Below, piece by piece: positions 1-7,760 of a stretch of DNA of 64,000 bases. Source of the DNA: Ferdinandcohnia humi_A. GTDB taxonomy: Bacteria; Bacillota; Bacilli; Bacillales; Bacillaceae_L. Numbering within the stretch: position 1 is the stretch's first letter; each line of letters starts with the position of its first letter. The notes beneath the pieces are model-generated. The model saw only the letters and a list, made by a program, of their open reading frames with translations, did not search any database and was not told where the DNA came from. The stretch lies in the NCBI GenBank assembly GCA_047608075.1, contig JBLKRX010000011.1:1-64000 (forward strand). The letters run 5' to 3'. The position numbers and the translations under genes were made by a program.

Positions 1-192
1 AAATTATAGATTATTAAAAACAAGCTAATATGAAAATCTAAGAATACGAGAGAAATCGGCAGATTTCGCTTTCTTTATTGAGGGAGGATAGTAGAATTAG
101 TAAGTAGTTCGGTTATGACATAGAAAAAGTTAATTCACAAGGAAAATAATATGTTAAATCACATATTTTTAAACGAGTAAATCGCATAAGAA

Positions 193-225
193 AACGCAGA
201 GGTTCTTGTACCTCTACGTTTTTAT
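193..225. terminator. Bidirectional hairpin terminator
   Basis: Arms at 193-203 and 210-220 pair over about 11 bp with one mismatch and a 6-nt loop, followed by a T run on the + strand and preceded by an A run, so it can work in both directions. It lies downstream of the minus-strand lipoprotein gene and probably ends a plus-strand gene lying left of the window. The rest of 1-268 shows no gene. Confidence 0.7.
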
Positions 226-268
226 TGTATTATTATTTGGCTTAGATTACCAACTATTGATTATTTGA

Positions 269-1111
269 TTACTCTATCACTTTAAAATTAGTTGCAAGTG
301 TCGCATCCAACTCAGTACCTTCGCCATTGAAGCTTTTTACTATTCGATATTTTCCTTGTGGTAAATTTGGAAGGTCAACAGATTGTTCATAAATATTATT
401 AGGTTCAAGTGTTATGCCAATAGACTCAAAACCCTTATTTTCAAATAGTAACCTTTGCCATTTATTATTCTCGAATCTTTCTAAAAAATAGGGTGCTCCA
501 AAAGACAAGTTTGTTGGTCCAAAGTTTTCTAGTTGTAAAAGTACTGTATCATTTGGATGATACGCTTCTTTGTCAGTATAAAGTTTTGCATTCATTGATT
601 GCAAAGGCACTCCAACCAAAGATAACAAGGTATCTTCAACTTGTTCGTTCTTATCTAATACCTCAGCACTTAATAAATATAAAGCTCCTTCTTTGTCAGG
701 TAAATTTGTTTTGAATTGATGATTCGTATTAACTTCTTCCTTAACTAAGTTAATTTTTTCTAATGACGCATTTCGTTCCGTTAATTGATAGCGGATTATC
801 AAATCATCTGGATGTTGCTCTAATTGAATTTGAACTTCCTCACCTGGGAGGTGATTTCCAGCAGAAATAGAAAATCCCGTTAAAAACCACTTTTCTGTTG
901 GATTCTCATATTCGGTTTTCTCCGCAATTCCTTCATTGAAAGCCCCAGAAAAATCAAAAGGAGAATCGTGCTGAGTGGATATGTTGCCTATACTATTTGG
1001 TAGTTCATCAAACTCAGAGGCTTTCAGAGTCCACGATGATTGGCTTTTACAAGCTACCAATAACAATAAACCAAAAAACAATAAAACTATTACTGCATTT
1101 TTTTTCAACAA
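269..1111 (-). CDS. Lipoprotein with Ig-like domain
   Basis: A 280-residue predicted lipoprotein. The N-terminus has two lysines, a hydrophobic stretch and the lipobox LVAC with Cys21 as lipidation site, so it should be anchored to the outer face of the membrane. The C-terminal 100 residues (from about YTDKEAYHPNDTV) resemble the bacterial Ig-like fold seen in many Bacillus lipoproteins, with a beta-rich pattern ending in a QGKYRIVKSF strand. No catalytic motif is visible. The gene is monocistronic, with a terminator at 193-225. The function is unknown and the Ig-like assignment is by pattern only. Confidence 0.75.
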   Translation of the reverse strand: MLKKNAVIVLLFFGLLLLVACKSQSSWTLKASEFDELPNSIGNISTQHDSPFDFSGAFNEGIAEKTEYENPTEKWFLTGFSISAGNHLPGEEVQIQLEQHPDDLIIRYQLTERNASLEKINLVKEEVNTNHQFKTNLPDKEGALYLLSAEVLDKNEQVEDTLLSLVGVPLQSMNAKLYTDKEAYHPNDTVLLQLENFGPTNLSFGAPYFLERFENNKWQRLLFENKGFESIGITLEPNNIYEQSVDLPNLPQGKYRIVKSFNGEGTELDATLATNFKVIE

Positions 1112-1624
1112 ATTATCCCCCCATTGTTGACAAAAAAGTTATTGTATCTCTAACGTCTATTTAATATTTATATCTAACTTAATTCATCCTAAATGACATT
1201 GATAGATAAGACTCATAAACTATACAAAATTTTTACATAACATCATAACCATTAGAAAAATTCAAGAAAATCAAGCATTTCAACTTGATTTACCTTAAAT
1301 TAGATGATGTCATTCCAATTAAATTCTTTTATCAGTGATTCCTATCCGTTGAACTGGAGTTTTAGAACGAGTAGGTTGTAATTAGTTCTCATTATCGTAA
1401 TTGCCATTTTGGCATAATTTATGAAGTTTGTGAAAAAATATGTACTTAAAGTAACGGGCGCATTAATTAACGAAGGTTCGTCTTGTAGTAAGACGAACCT
1501 TGTTTTTTGTCTGCTATTTCATTTGTCTATTCGGTGTCATTTCTAATCGTTTTTTGAACATGCACCTCAAACCGGAACCTGAATGTATAAGAATAGATGG
1601 TTTTCTCTTATTCAATCGGAATTT
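1112..1624. other. Intergenic region with an orphan terminator
   Basis: No convincing gene is visible between the lipoprotein and the PadR gene. It holds AT-rich DNA and one strong hairpin at 1474-1508 with its T run on the + strand, although no plus-strand gene precedes it. The segment ending in GGGCGCATTAATTAA just before the hairpin looks like the tail of a lost gene. Confidence 0.5.
1474..1508 (+). terminator. Orphan rho-independent terminator
   Basis: Perfect arms GGTTCGTCTT and AAGACGAACC around a 5-nt loop, followed by TTGTTTTTTG on the + strand. There is no T run on the opposite strand, so it should act on plus-strand transcription, for which no gene is visible upstream. It may terminate an unseen small RNA or be left over from a deleted gene. 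Confidence 0.75.
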
Positions 1625-2161
1625 TTACTTATTCTTCAGTTCCTTTATACACTCTTCTGCCCATTCCAATTCAGCTTCTGCAATCTTGTAGCCCTTTCTG
1701 AGTGAAAATAACCAGTACATTTTTTCTGAATCGTAGGGGGTATTCTTTATTTTTTCAGAGGTTTCTTCTAAAAATAATAGAGTTTCCCTTTTTTCATTGA
1801 TAAGCATCTTTAATTGTAGGATTAAATCTTCCTTATCTATTTTTGAGCCAAAAAAAGTTCGTAACGCCATTTCGTCGCGTACAACTGAATCAAAGTTTTT
1901 GGGCATTTTGTGTAACCATTGTAAAAGCTCTTTTTTTCCTTGATCACTGATGCTATATACTTTCCGATCAGGACGAGTTTCTTGAGTTTCAATTCGAGAA
2001 TGAACCCAGCCTTTGCTTTCAAGACTCCCTAAATCTCGATAAATTTGGCTTAAATGTGCTGGCCAAATACACTGTATTGAATTATCAAATGAAGACTTAA
2101 TATCGTATCCTGTCATGTCTTCATAGGAGAGTAGTCCGAGTATAGCGTATGAAAGTGACAT
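1625..2161 (-). CDS. PadR family transcriptional regulator
   Basis: A 178-residue regulator. The N-terminal half is a PadR winged helix (MSLSYAILGLLSYEDMTGYDIK, then a wing region near RPDRKVYSISDQGKKEL); the C-terminal half is the helical PadR-associated dimerisation domain. PadR proteins usually repress drug efflux or phenolic-acid stress genes and release DNA on binding a ligand. It lies 87 bp downstream of the EF-Ts-like gene on the same strand, so the two may be co-transcribed, with the exporter gene diverging beyond them. It is a candidate regulator of that small module; the link is inference. Confidence 0.85.
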   Translation of the reverse strand: MSLSYAILGLLSYEDMTGYDIKSSFDNSIQCIWPAHLSQIYRDLGSLESKGWVHSRIETQETRPDRKVYSISDQGKKELLQWLHKMPKNFDSVVRDEMALRTFFGSKIDKEDLILQLKMLINEKRETLLFLEETSEKIKNTPYDSEKMYWLFSLRKGYKIAEAELEWAEECIKELKNK

Positions 2162-2248
2162 TATAAGGTGAACCCCCGAATTTCAAAAAATTATCGTACT
2201 TTATTTTATCACACAATAGTAGTAGCAATCTACAATCATACGTATCCG

Positions 2249-3136
2249 TTATGACTCCTCACCCTTGACGAAGCAAGCAAATTGCTCAATCAGAATGGTT
2301 TCGTTTCCGATTGTTTGATTTACTTCGTCAAGTAGTGCATGGATGGTTTTATCCGGATCCTTTACATAACCTTGTTCCAGCAGACAATGTGTTTTAATGA
2401 ATTTCTCTACGCGGTTTTGGACAATTTTCTCCACCAAGTCATTTGGTTTCCCTTCTTGGACAGCAGATTCTCTAAAAACAGCAGCTTGTTGCTCCAAGAT
2501 ATCGGTAGGAATTTGAGATCTATCCACATATCGAGGTGTCGATGCAGCAATATGAACCAAGATATTTTTCAGAAGGTCATCGAATGCTGGTTGTAATAGG
2601 GTTTCCGGACGATGAACGGAGGCTTGTAATAATACTCCTAGCTTCCCTTCTGTTAAATAATCCTTGTGAACATAGTAACTTACCACACTGTTACCACTCG
2701 TGGTAAAGCAAGTGAACCGGCTAATTTGTATATTTTCTCCGAACGTTGTAATGAGCGACATTAGTTGTTCATGAACAGTTCTTTCATCTGTCATTTGTAA
2801 CGATAATAATTCATCGTCTGACTTTGGATTGTGCTGGGTAATCAACAGTAAGATATCATTCACAAATGCTTTGAATCTTATGTTTTTGGCAACAAAGTCT
2901 GTTTCACAATTTACTTCTACTAGTGCCCCGGCTTTTTTATCTTCAGTAAGATAGCCTTGAACTAACCCTTCTAACGTGCTTCGACCGGATTTCTTATCAG
3001 CTTTCGATAACTCTTTTCCTTTAAGGAATTCAATCGATTTTTCCAAATCATTATTAAAAGATGACAGTGTTTTTTTACATTCCATTAACCCTGCACCAGT
3101 TCTTTCTCGTAATTGTTTAATTAATAACATATCCAT
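2249..3136 (-). CDS. Elongation factor Ts paralogue
   Basis: A full-length 295-residue EF-Ts homologue. It keeps the N-terminal EF-Tu-binding signature (LRERTGAGLMECKKTL, about residues 9-24) and the core motif VNCETDFVAKN, followed by a recognisable dimerisation/core region (STPRYVDRSQIP, EGKPNDLVEKIVQNRVEKF). EF-Ts is the GDP/GTP exchange factor of EF-Tu. The canonical tsf gene lies in the rpsB-tsf-pyrH-frr cluster; here none of those neighbours is present and the sequence is rather diverged, so this is most likely a second copy rather than the housekeeping gene. SD AAAGGAG lies 8 nt before ATG 3136. The promoter at 3190-3218 is overlapped by a palindrome, which implies regulated expression. 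Possible roles are a stress- or antibiotic-specific exchange factor; this is inference. Confidence 0.88.
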   Translation of the reverse strand: MDMLLIKQLRERTGAGLMECKKTLSSFNNDLEKSIEFLKGKELSKADKKSGRSTLEGLVQGYLTEDKKAGALVEVNCETDFVAKNIRFKAFVNDILLLITQHNPKSDDELLSLQMTDERTVHEQLMSLITTFGENIQISRFTCFTTSGNSVVSYYVHKDYLTEGKLGVLLQASVHRPETLLQPAFDDLLKNILVHIAASTPRYVDRSQIPTDILEQQAAVFRESAVQEGKPNDLVEKIVQNRVEKFIKTHCLLEQGYVKDPDKTIHALLDEVNQTIGNETILIEQFACFVKGEES

Positions 3137-3157
3137 GTGTATAGCTCCTTTTTGTTA

Positions 3158-3209
3158 TATATAACACGTTATATAATGATTGTAAACTATATATAACATG
3201 TTATATATA
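3158..3209. promoter_or_regulatory. Paired palindromic operators
   Basis: Two related palindromes share the core TATAAC-RY-GTTATA: one at 3158-3175 (16 of 18 positions symmetric) and a perfect 22-bp one at 3188-3209. Their centres are 32 bp apart, about three helical turns, so a dimeric repressor could bind both on the same face. One overlaps the -10/spacer of the EF-Ts-like gene's promoter and the other lies just downstream of the expected start point. The binding protein is unknown; the adjacent PadR regulator is a candidate. Confidence 0.7.
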
Positions 3210-3218
3210 ATAAGTCAA
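3190..3218 (-). promoter_or_regulatory. SigA-type promoter of the EF-Ts paralogue
   Basis: Read on the minus strand: -35 TTGACT (3218-3213), 17-nt spacer, -10 TATATA (3195-3190). It is positioned to drive the EF-Ts-like gene starting at 3136. The palindrome at 3188-3209 covers the spacer and the -10 element, which suggests repression by occlusion. Confidence 0.65.
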
Positions 3219-3295
3219 ATACTTAATTAAAAACAAAATGTAAAAATAACCTTTATATGATAAAATCTGGATATTACATATAAGGAGGAATTACC

Positions 3296-3349
3296 GTGTT
3301 AAAAAATTTCAAAACGTTTTTAAACCATAAAGGTGGAGTGAACGTTTAA
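3296..3349 (+). CDS. 17-residue leader peptide of MFS exporter
   Basis: A short open reading frame, GTG to TAA, encoding MLKNFKTFLNHKGGVNV, with an excellent SD (AAGGAGG at 3282-3288) 7 nt upstream. It precedes the exporter gene by 71 nt. Its last codons (GGAGTG, 3335-3340) are complementary to CACTCC at 3375-3380, which in turn can pair with the exporter's SD region. This arrangement is characteristic of translational attenuation leaders of inducible antibiotic-resistance genes. The peptide probably acts in cis through ribosome stalling. Confidence 0.7.
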   Translation: MLKNFKTFLNHKGGVNV

Positions 3350-3411
3350 CGTTCGTACGGAACAATAATCGAGACACTCCTACTTATACATTCAAAAATT
3401 TAGAGTAGGAG
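3335..3411 (+). promoter_or_regulatory. Alternative-hairpin attenuator over MFS RBS
   Basis: CTCCTACT (3377-3384) is perfectly complementary to AGTAGGAG (3404-3411), which contains the SD of the exporter gene (ATG 3421), so this hairpin would hide the RBS. The same segment can instead pair with GGAGTG at the end of the leader ORF (3335-3340 with 3375-3380). A third short hairpin, GAACGT/ACGTTC (3340-3354), straddles the leader stop codon. The competing pairs would let ribosome position on the leader decide exporter translation. No T run follows, so control would be translational. Confidence 0.6.
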
Positions 3412-3420
3412 ATTAATAAT

Positions 3421-4641
3421 ATGAGAGATTTAAAGGGTACATTAGCAGGACATAACATTCGAGTCTTATATTGGATTCGTTTTTTTGGAGAAATTAGCTT
3501 TTTAGCTCCCGTCTTAACATTGTTTTATACGGCAAGAGGGTTATCAGCTTCTGAAATACTCATTGTGTTAATGTTCTGGAGTGGGGCAGTTCTTATAGGT
3601 GAGGTTCCGACCGGAGTGTTTGCAGACCGTTATGGGGCAAAGGTCTCCTTTCTTGTGGGGACATTTTTTAAAATTGGTAGTATTTTATTGTTATTGGTTG
3701 CCTATGAACCATGGGTTTTCTTTTTATATAGCTTCATTAACGGATTTTCAGTAACCTTTTTCTCAGGTGCTGATGAAGCGTTACTCTATGATTCCTTAAA
3801 AGAAAATGGCGCGGAAAACAAAATGGACCAGGCAATGGGTCACATCCAATCGGCGGAGTTTATCTCCATGATTTTTGCTGTTCTATTCGGTGCATATCTA
3901 GCAAAGGATCTCGAAAATGAACAGTTTATCCTTTTGATTTTATTAGGGGTATTCTTTTATCTTGTGGAATTGATTTTCATTTTACGAATCAAACAACCGA
4001 GGAATGTAACTCAATATAGGGAAAACCCTTTTTTACAAGTAAAAAGCGGATTAAATGTGATTCAAAAGGCTCCACATTTGTTCGTTATGTTCTTAAATGT
4101 GTCGCTAGTGTTCATCCCCGCTTCAGCTGTGTATGAGTATTTCAACCAACCGTTAATGACAGATGCGGGACTACCTGTTATGTATATAGGGGTTGTATAT
4201 GCCTGTGCATCGATTATGGGGTATTTTGCGTCAAACTCAATTGGCTGGTTGACAAGCAGATTCTCACGGATTTTTCTGATGAACGCAACAGGGCTTCTTG
4301 CTGTAATTGGATTAATCTTATCGGCTTTGTTGAGAGAGTCCCTGTTCGTCATATTGGGAGCATTCTTTGTACTGAGGTTTGTCCGAGCAGTAAGGTATCC
4401 AATCTATAGCCAATTAAGCAATGATAGTATTCCTTCAAACGTTCGAGCTACTACGCTTTCCTTACTTTCTATCATTGACTCAGTGATGGATTTAGTCATA
4501 TTCGCAACACTTTCAGCAGTGGCACTAACTGGCTTTACCAATGTCTTATTGATAAGTGCATTAATCGCTCTAATTGGAACCTTCCTGCCGATACGGAGTG
4601 CACATGTGAGACATAATGTTGAAGTGGCTGGGGAAAAATAG
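3421..4641 (+). CDS. MFS drug exporter-like transporter
   Basis: A 406-residue major facilitator with about 12 membrane segments. The loop after helix 2 carries the MFS signature (GEVPTGVFADRYGAKV, about residues 60-75). The family exports small molecules by proton antiport; the closest functional guess is a macrolide- or multidrug-type exporter because an attenuator leader peptide precedes it. SD GGAG lies 9 nt before ATG. It diverges from the EF-Ts-like gene and ends in a strong terminator. Substrate is unknown. Confidence 0.8.
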   Translation: MRDLKGTLAGHNIRVLYWIRFFGEISFLAPVLTLFYTARGLSASEILIVLMFWSGAVLIGEVPTGVFADRYGAKVSFLVGTFFKIGSILLLLVAYEPWVFFLYSFINGFSVTFFSGADEALLYDSLKENGAENKMDQAMGHIQSAEFISMIFAVLFGAYLAKDLENEQFILLILLGVFFYLVELIFILRIKQPRNVTQYRENPFLQVKSGLNVIQKAPHLFVMFLNVSLVFIPASAVYEYFNQPLMTDAGLPVMYIGVVYACASIMGYFASNSIGWLTSRFSRIFLMNATGLLAVIGLILSALLRESLFVILGAFFVLRFVRAVRYPIYSQLSNDSIPSNVRATTLSLLSIIDSVMDLVIFATLSAVALTGFTNVLLISALIALIGTFLPIRSAHVRHNVEVAGEK

Positions 4642-4685
4642 GTGAAATCAACAATGAGTTTGTCCGTGATTGGTGCATTTTGATT

Positions 4686-4725
4686 AAAAAATGACGTGTG
4701 AAGTGAAGTAGCACGTCATTTTTTC
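4686..4725 (+). terminator. Terminator of the MFS exporter gene
   Basis: AAAAAATGACGTG pairs with CACGTCATTTTTT around an 11-nt loop, ending in a T run on the + strand. Confidence 0.85.
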
Positions 4726-4740
4726 TTGTGTTCAATAGGC

Positions 4741-5006
4741 TATATCTTTTTCAAGACGAGTTTGCAATTAAACTGACAGCCGCTTATCACTACGACAGTA
4801 CAAACAAAAAATGGCAATTACTATATCATTTTGCCTGTGATTAGATAGATCAAACCCCAAGACCTTCCAAACGATGATATGAACATGAAAAGATTTTGAA
4901 ACACCTTGCAGATAGTTAAAGAATGAACCAAAAAAGAAGCTCGCCTAGAAGAGTATATGAAACGTATTGCCTACTACAAACGTAAATAGGGTAAGAAGAA
5001 CGAAAA
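4741..5006 (+). pseudogene. Degenerate coding remnant
   Basis: The plus strand between the exporter terminator and the hydrolase gene has fragments that read like the end of a coding region: just before the hydrolase one frame gives TKKEARLEEYMKRIAYYKRK and a stop, preceded in the same frame by an in-frame TGA. It looks like the charged helical C-terminus of a lost gene (possibly a MerR-type regulator). The assignment is weak. Confidence 0.25.
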
Positions 5007-5020
5007 GTGAGGTGTTACCC

Positions 5021-5776
5021 TTGAAAATAGACAAATATCAAATGGAAACATCAAGAGGGAAGTTACAATATAATGTTAGTGGGAATGGGAAACCAAACAT
5101 AGTTTTAATTAACGGTGGTTCGGGACCAATAGAAGGTTGGATGAAAATTTTACAAAAAATTGCGGAATCCTCATCAGTGTTCTCATACAATCGATTTGGG
5201 GTTGCTGGTAGCGATAAACCGAAAGAACCCCAAGATGGATTAACGATTGTTTCAACACTACGTGAAGCATTGACAATTGCGGGATTTGAACCTCCATTCC
5301 TATTAGTTGGACATTCGCTAGGTGGCTTGTATGCAAATTTGTATGCCCGACTATACCCAAACGAAGTAGCAGGTATTGTATTCCTAGAATCCAGTCACCC
5401 AAGAGATGTAAGCCTTGCTGAATACCAGGGTAAAACAGTAAAAGCAATTAATAAGATATTTACAATGTTTAATACCTTGTCTTCCCATAAGCAATTCAAT
5501 GAAGTTCATTTTGTCAAAGAAACTGTGAATCAAATTAATCAATTAGACGCTTTTCCTGAAATACCTGTATTTGTACTTACAGGCGGACAAATAAATCGAA
5601 TGATGCCAGAGGAAGTTAGAAAAAAGAGAGTAGAAAATCAATTAGAATTACTTTCGTTGTCACGAAATAGCAAACATATCGTTGCAGAAAAAAGCGGTCA
5701 TTTCCCACAATTAACAGAGCCAACTGTAGTCATTCATACTATTATGGCTTGTATAAAGGAAATAAATAACCAATAA
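5021..5776 (+). CDS. Alpha/beta hydrolase
   Basis: A 251-residue alpha/beta hydrolase. The nucleophile elbow is GHSLGG with Ser99, the oxyanion-hole loop is NGGSGP near residue 31, and the catalytic His lies in KSGHFPQL near the C-terminus. No signal peptide, so it is cytoplasmic. I chose the TTG at 5021 because SD GTGAGGTG ends 6 nt before it; an in-frame TTG at 4967 would add 18 residues without an SD. Substrate cannot be deduced; esterase or haloperoxidase-like activity is typical of the family. Confidence 0.85.
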   Translation: MKIDKYQMETSRGKLQYNVSGNGKPNIVLINGGSGPIEGWMKILQKIAESSSVFSYNRFGVAGSDKPKEPQDGLTIVSTLREALTIAGFEPPFLLVGHSLGGLYANLYARLYPNEVAGIVFLESSHPRDVSLAEYQGKTVKAINKIFTMFNTLSSHKQFNEVHFVKETVNQINQLDAFPEIPVFVLTGGQINRMMPEEVRKKRVENQLELLSLSRNSKHIVAEKSGHFPQLTEPTVVIHTIMACIKEINNQ

Positions 5777-5843
5777 CTATTCGTATCTAGAATCTTTTTA
5801 AAAGATAGTGCAGTATTACACGTAAATTAACGGGTTCAAGGGT

Positions 5844-5876
5844 TAAAGATGTGGTCGCTGCGGCGATCTTTTTTCT
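5844..5876 (+). terminator. Weak terminator after hydrolase
   Basis: AAAGA pairs with TCTTT and TCGC with GCGA around a tetraloop, with a bulge between them, followed by a T run on the + strand. Confidence 0.5.
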
Positions 5877-5956
5877 TGTTGAACGTTAAGAGCCAGTTAA
5901 TTGAACCTGTTTTCTTCTCAAATTACTTCTCATTACATCAATGGTTAGTGTTAAAA

Positions 5957-6319
5957 TTAATTATTTAAAATGCTTTCCTCTAAAACCTCTGACTTATCCC
6001 CGTAAACTTTGACGATATGAGTTTCTCCCCAAGTGCATAACGAATTCAATATGTGTTCTAAACTTTTTCCATATTCGCTTAACTGATACTCCACTTTTGG
6101 CGGTATTTGATTATACACGATACGATCTATAACACCATCTTCTTCTAGCTCCCTCAGTTGTTGGGTTAACATCTTTTGAGTGATGTTTGGCATGAGGCGT
6201 TTTAATTCGCTTGTCCGTTTTTTTCCATGAGTAAGATGGCAAAGGATCACACATTTCCACTTACCGCCAATCACCTCTAATGTTGCTTCCACTGATATAT
6301 TGTATTTCTTTTTTTGCAT
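5957..6319 (-). CDS. ytcD: HxlR family transcriptional regulator
   Basis: A 120-residue HxlR-type winged helix: ATLEVIGGKWKCVILCHL (helix 1-2), TSELKRLMPNITQKMLTQQLRELEEDGVIDR (recognition helix) and the wing YNQIPPKVEYQLSEYG. ATG 6319 has a purine-rich SD (AGGAAGGTGG) upstream; the in-frame GTG at 6331 overlaps that SD. It diverges from an MFS exporter and an aldo/keto reductase, the same set as B. subtilis ytcD-ytbD-ytbE, so the symbol is given by synteny plus family. HxlR regulators often sense electrophiles or quinones. Tandem repeats at 6352-6386 are the likely operator. Confidence 0.85.
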   Translation of the reverse strand: MQKKKYNISVEATLEVIGGKWKCVILCHLTHGKKRTSELKRLMPNITQKMLTQQLRELEEDGVIDRIVYNQIPPKVEYQLSEYGKSLEHILNSLCTWGETHIVKVYGDKSEVLEESILNN

Positions 6320-6351
6320 AGTAATATCCACCTTCCTAAAGGCACTAAAAA

Positions 6352-6386
6352 GTACCTATATTACTTTTTGGTATCTATATCACTTT
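6352..6386. promoter_or_regulatory. Tandem HxlR operator-like repeats
   Basis: GTACCTATATTACTTT (6352-6367) is repeated as GTATCTATATCACTTT (6371-6386) at a 19-bp offset, and AAAGTGCGTAC follows as a partial inverted copy. They lie between the HxlR gene and the exporter it probably controls, close to the HxlR start, which suggests autoregulation as well. Confidence 0.6.
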
Positions 6387-6524
6387 AAAGTGCGTACTTT
6401 TCTTTATGAAACATATATCACATAATAACATTTGTCGGCCGATTCATACTACATTTTCTTTCATTTTTATTATTCTCAAGAAATGAAAGCTTATCGTAAA
6501 TCATAACAAATAGGAGGATACAAA

Positions 6525-7721
6525 TTGGTTTTAGGTAAATTATCAAGTACTCTTGCATTGATTGCCTTAGCAATAAGTGCTTTTGCAATAGGCACAACTG
6601 AATTTATCAGTGTTGGTTTATTGCCTTTAATCGCTGAGGATTTAAGTATTCCAGTAACCACTGCTGGGTTAACTGTTTCTATATATGCATTAGGAGTAAC
6701 GTTTGGAGCACCCATCCTGACGTCCCTAACTTCGAAAATGTCGCGTAAGACTTTATTACTTTGGATTATGGTTGTATTTATTATTGGAAATAGTCTTGCT
6801 GCTATCTCTACTACAATCAGTTTATTATTAGTTGCACGTGTAATATCAGCATTCTCACATGGTGTATTCATGTCAATTGGTTCTACTATAGCTGCTGATT
6901 TGGTTCCGGAAAATCGAAGAGCCAGTGCCATTTCAATTATGTTTACTGGTCTCACAGTTGCTACTGTCACTGGTGTACCATTTGGAACATTTATTGGACA
7001 ACAACTAGGCTGGAGAGCTGCATTTTTTGTCATTATTATCATCGGAGTCATTGCTCTTATTGCAAACAGCATTCTAGTACCGGCTAATTTACGAAAAGGT
7101 GTAAAAACAACCTTCCGAGATCAACTTAAGCTCGTAAAAAATGGTCGTTTATTACTTGTATTCATTATTACAGCTTTAGGATATGGTGGAACATTTGTTG
7201 TTTTCACATTCTTATCACCATTACTTCAAAATATTACAGGATTTAAAGAAGAATCAGTTGCAATCATTTTACTGATTTATGGAATTGCAATTGCGATAGG
7301 GAATATGATTGGTGGAAAGCTATCGAACCAAAATCCAGTTCGCGCTTTATTTTATATGTTTATTGTACAAGCAGTGGTTTTATTTATTTTAATGTTTACA
7401 GCTCCATTTAAAATTGCTGGGCTACTTACCATACTACTTATGGGATTATTAGCTTTTATGAATGTGCCTGGTTTACAAGTATATGTTGTCATGCTAGCAG
7501 AGCGCTTTGTTCCAAGTGCAGTTGATGTTGCATCGGCTATAAATATTGCAGCATTTAATGCTGGGATTGCGATTGGTTCATATTTAGGAGGGATGATAAC
7601 TGATTCAATCGGACTTATCCATACGTCCTGGATTGGGGGTCTAATGGTAGTAATAGCCGCTATTTTAACCGGATTTAGTAGATCCCTAGAAGTGAAAGAC
7701 AAAGAAAAAATAGCATCATAA
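6525..7721 (+). CDS. ytbD: MFS exporter, YtbD-like
   Basis: A 398-residue DHA1-type major facilitator with about 12 hydrophobic segments. The N-terminal helix 1 carries ISAFAIGTTEFISVGLLPLIAEDL, typical of the AraJ/YdhP/YtbD group. It should export small molecules in exchange for protons. TTG 6525 is the start because AGGAGG ends 6 nt upstream. The aldo/keto reductase gene follows 39 bp later and the HxlR regulator diverges, matching the ytcD-ytbD-ytbE arrangement known in Bacillus. Substrate unknown. Confidence 0.85.
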   Translation: MVLGKLSSTLALIALAISAFAIGTTEFISVGLLPLIAEDLSIPVTTAGLTVSIYALGVTFGAPILTSLTSKMSRKTLLLWIMVVFIIGNSLAAISTTISLLLVARVISAFSHGVFMSIGSTIAADLVPENRRASAISIMFTGLTVATVTGVPFGTFIGQQLGWRAAFFVIIIIGVIALIANSILVPANLRKGVKTTFRDQLKLVKNGRLLLVFIITALGYGGTFVVFTFLSPLLQNITGFKEESVAIILLIYGIAIAIGNMIGGKLSNQNPVRALFYMFIVQAVVLFILMFTAPFKIAGLLTILLMGLLAFMNVPGLQVYVVMLAERFVPSAVDVASAINIAAFNAGIAIGSYLGGMITDSIGLIHTSWIGGLMVVIAAILTGFSRSLEVKDKEKIAS

Positions 7722-7760
7722 AATTGTTTTTAGCATTTAAAAAATGGGAGGTTTTAGATA

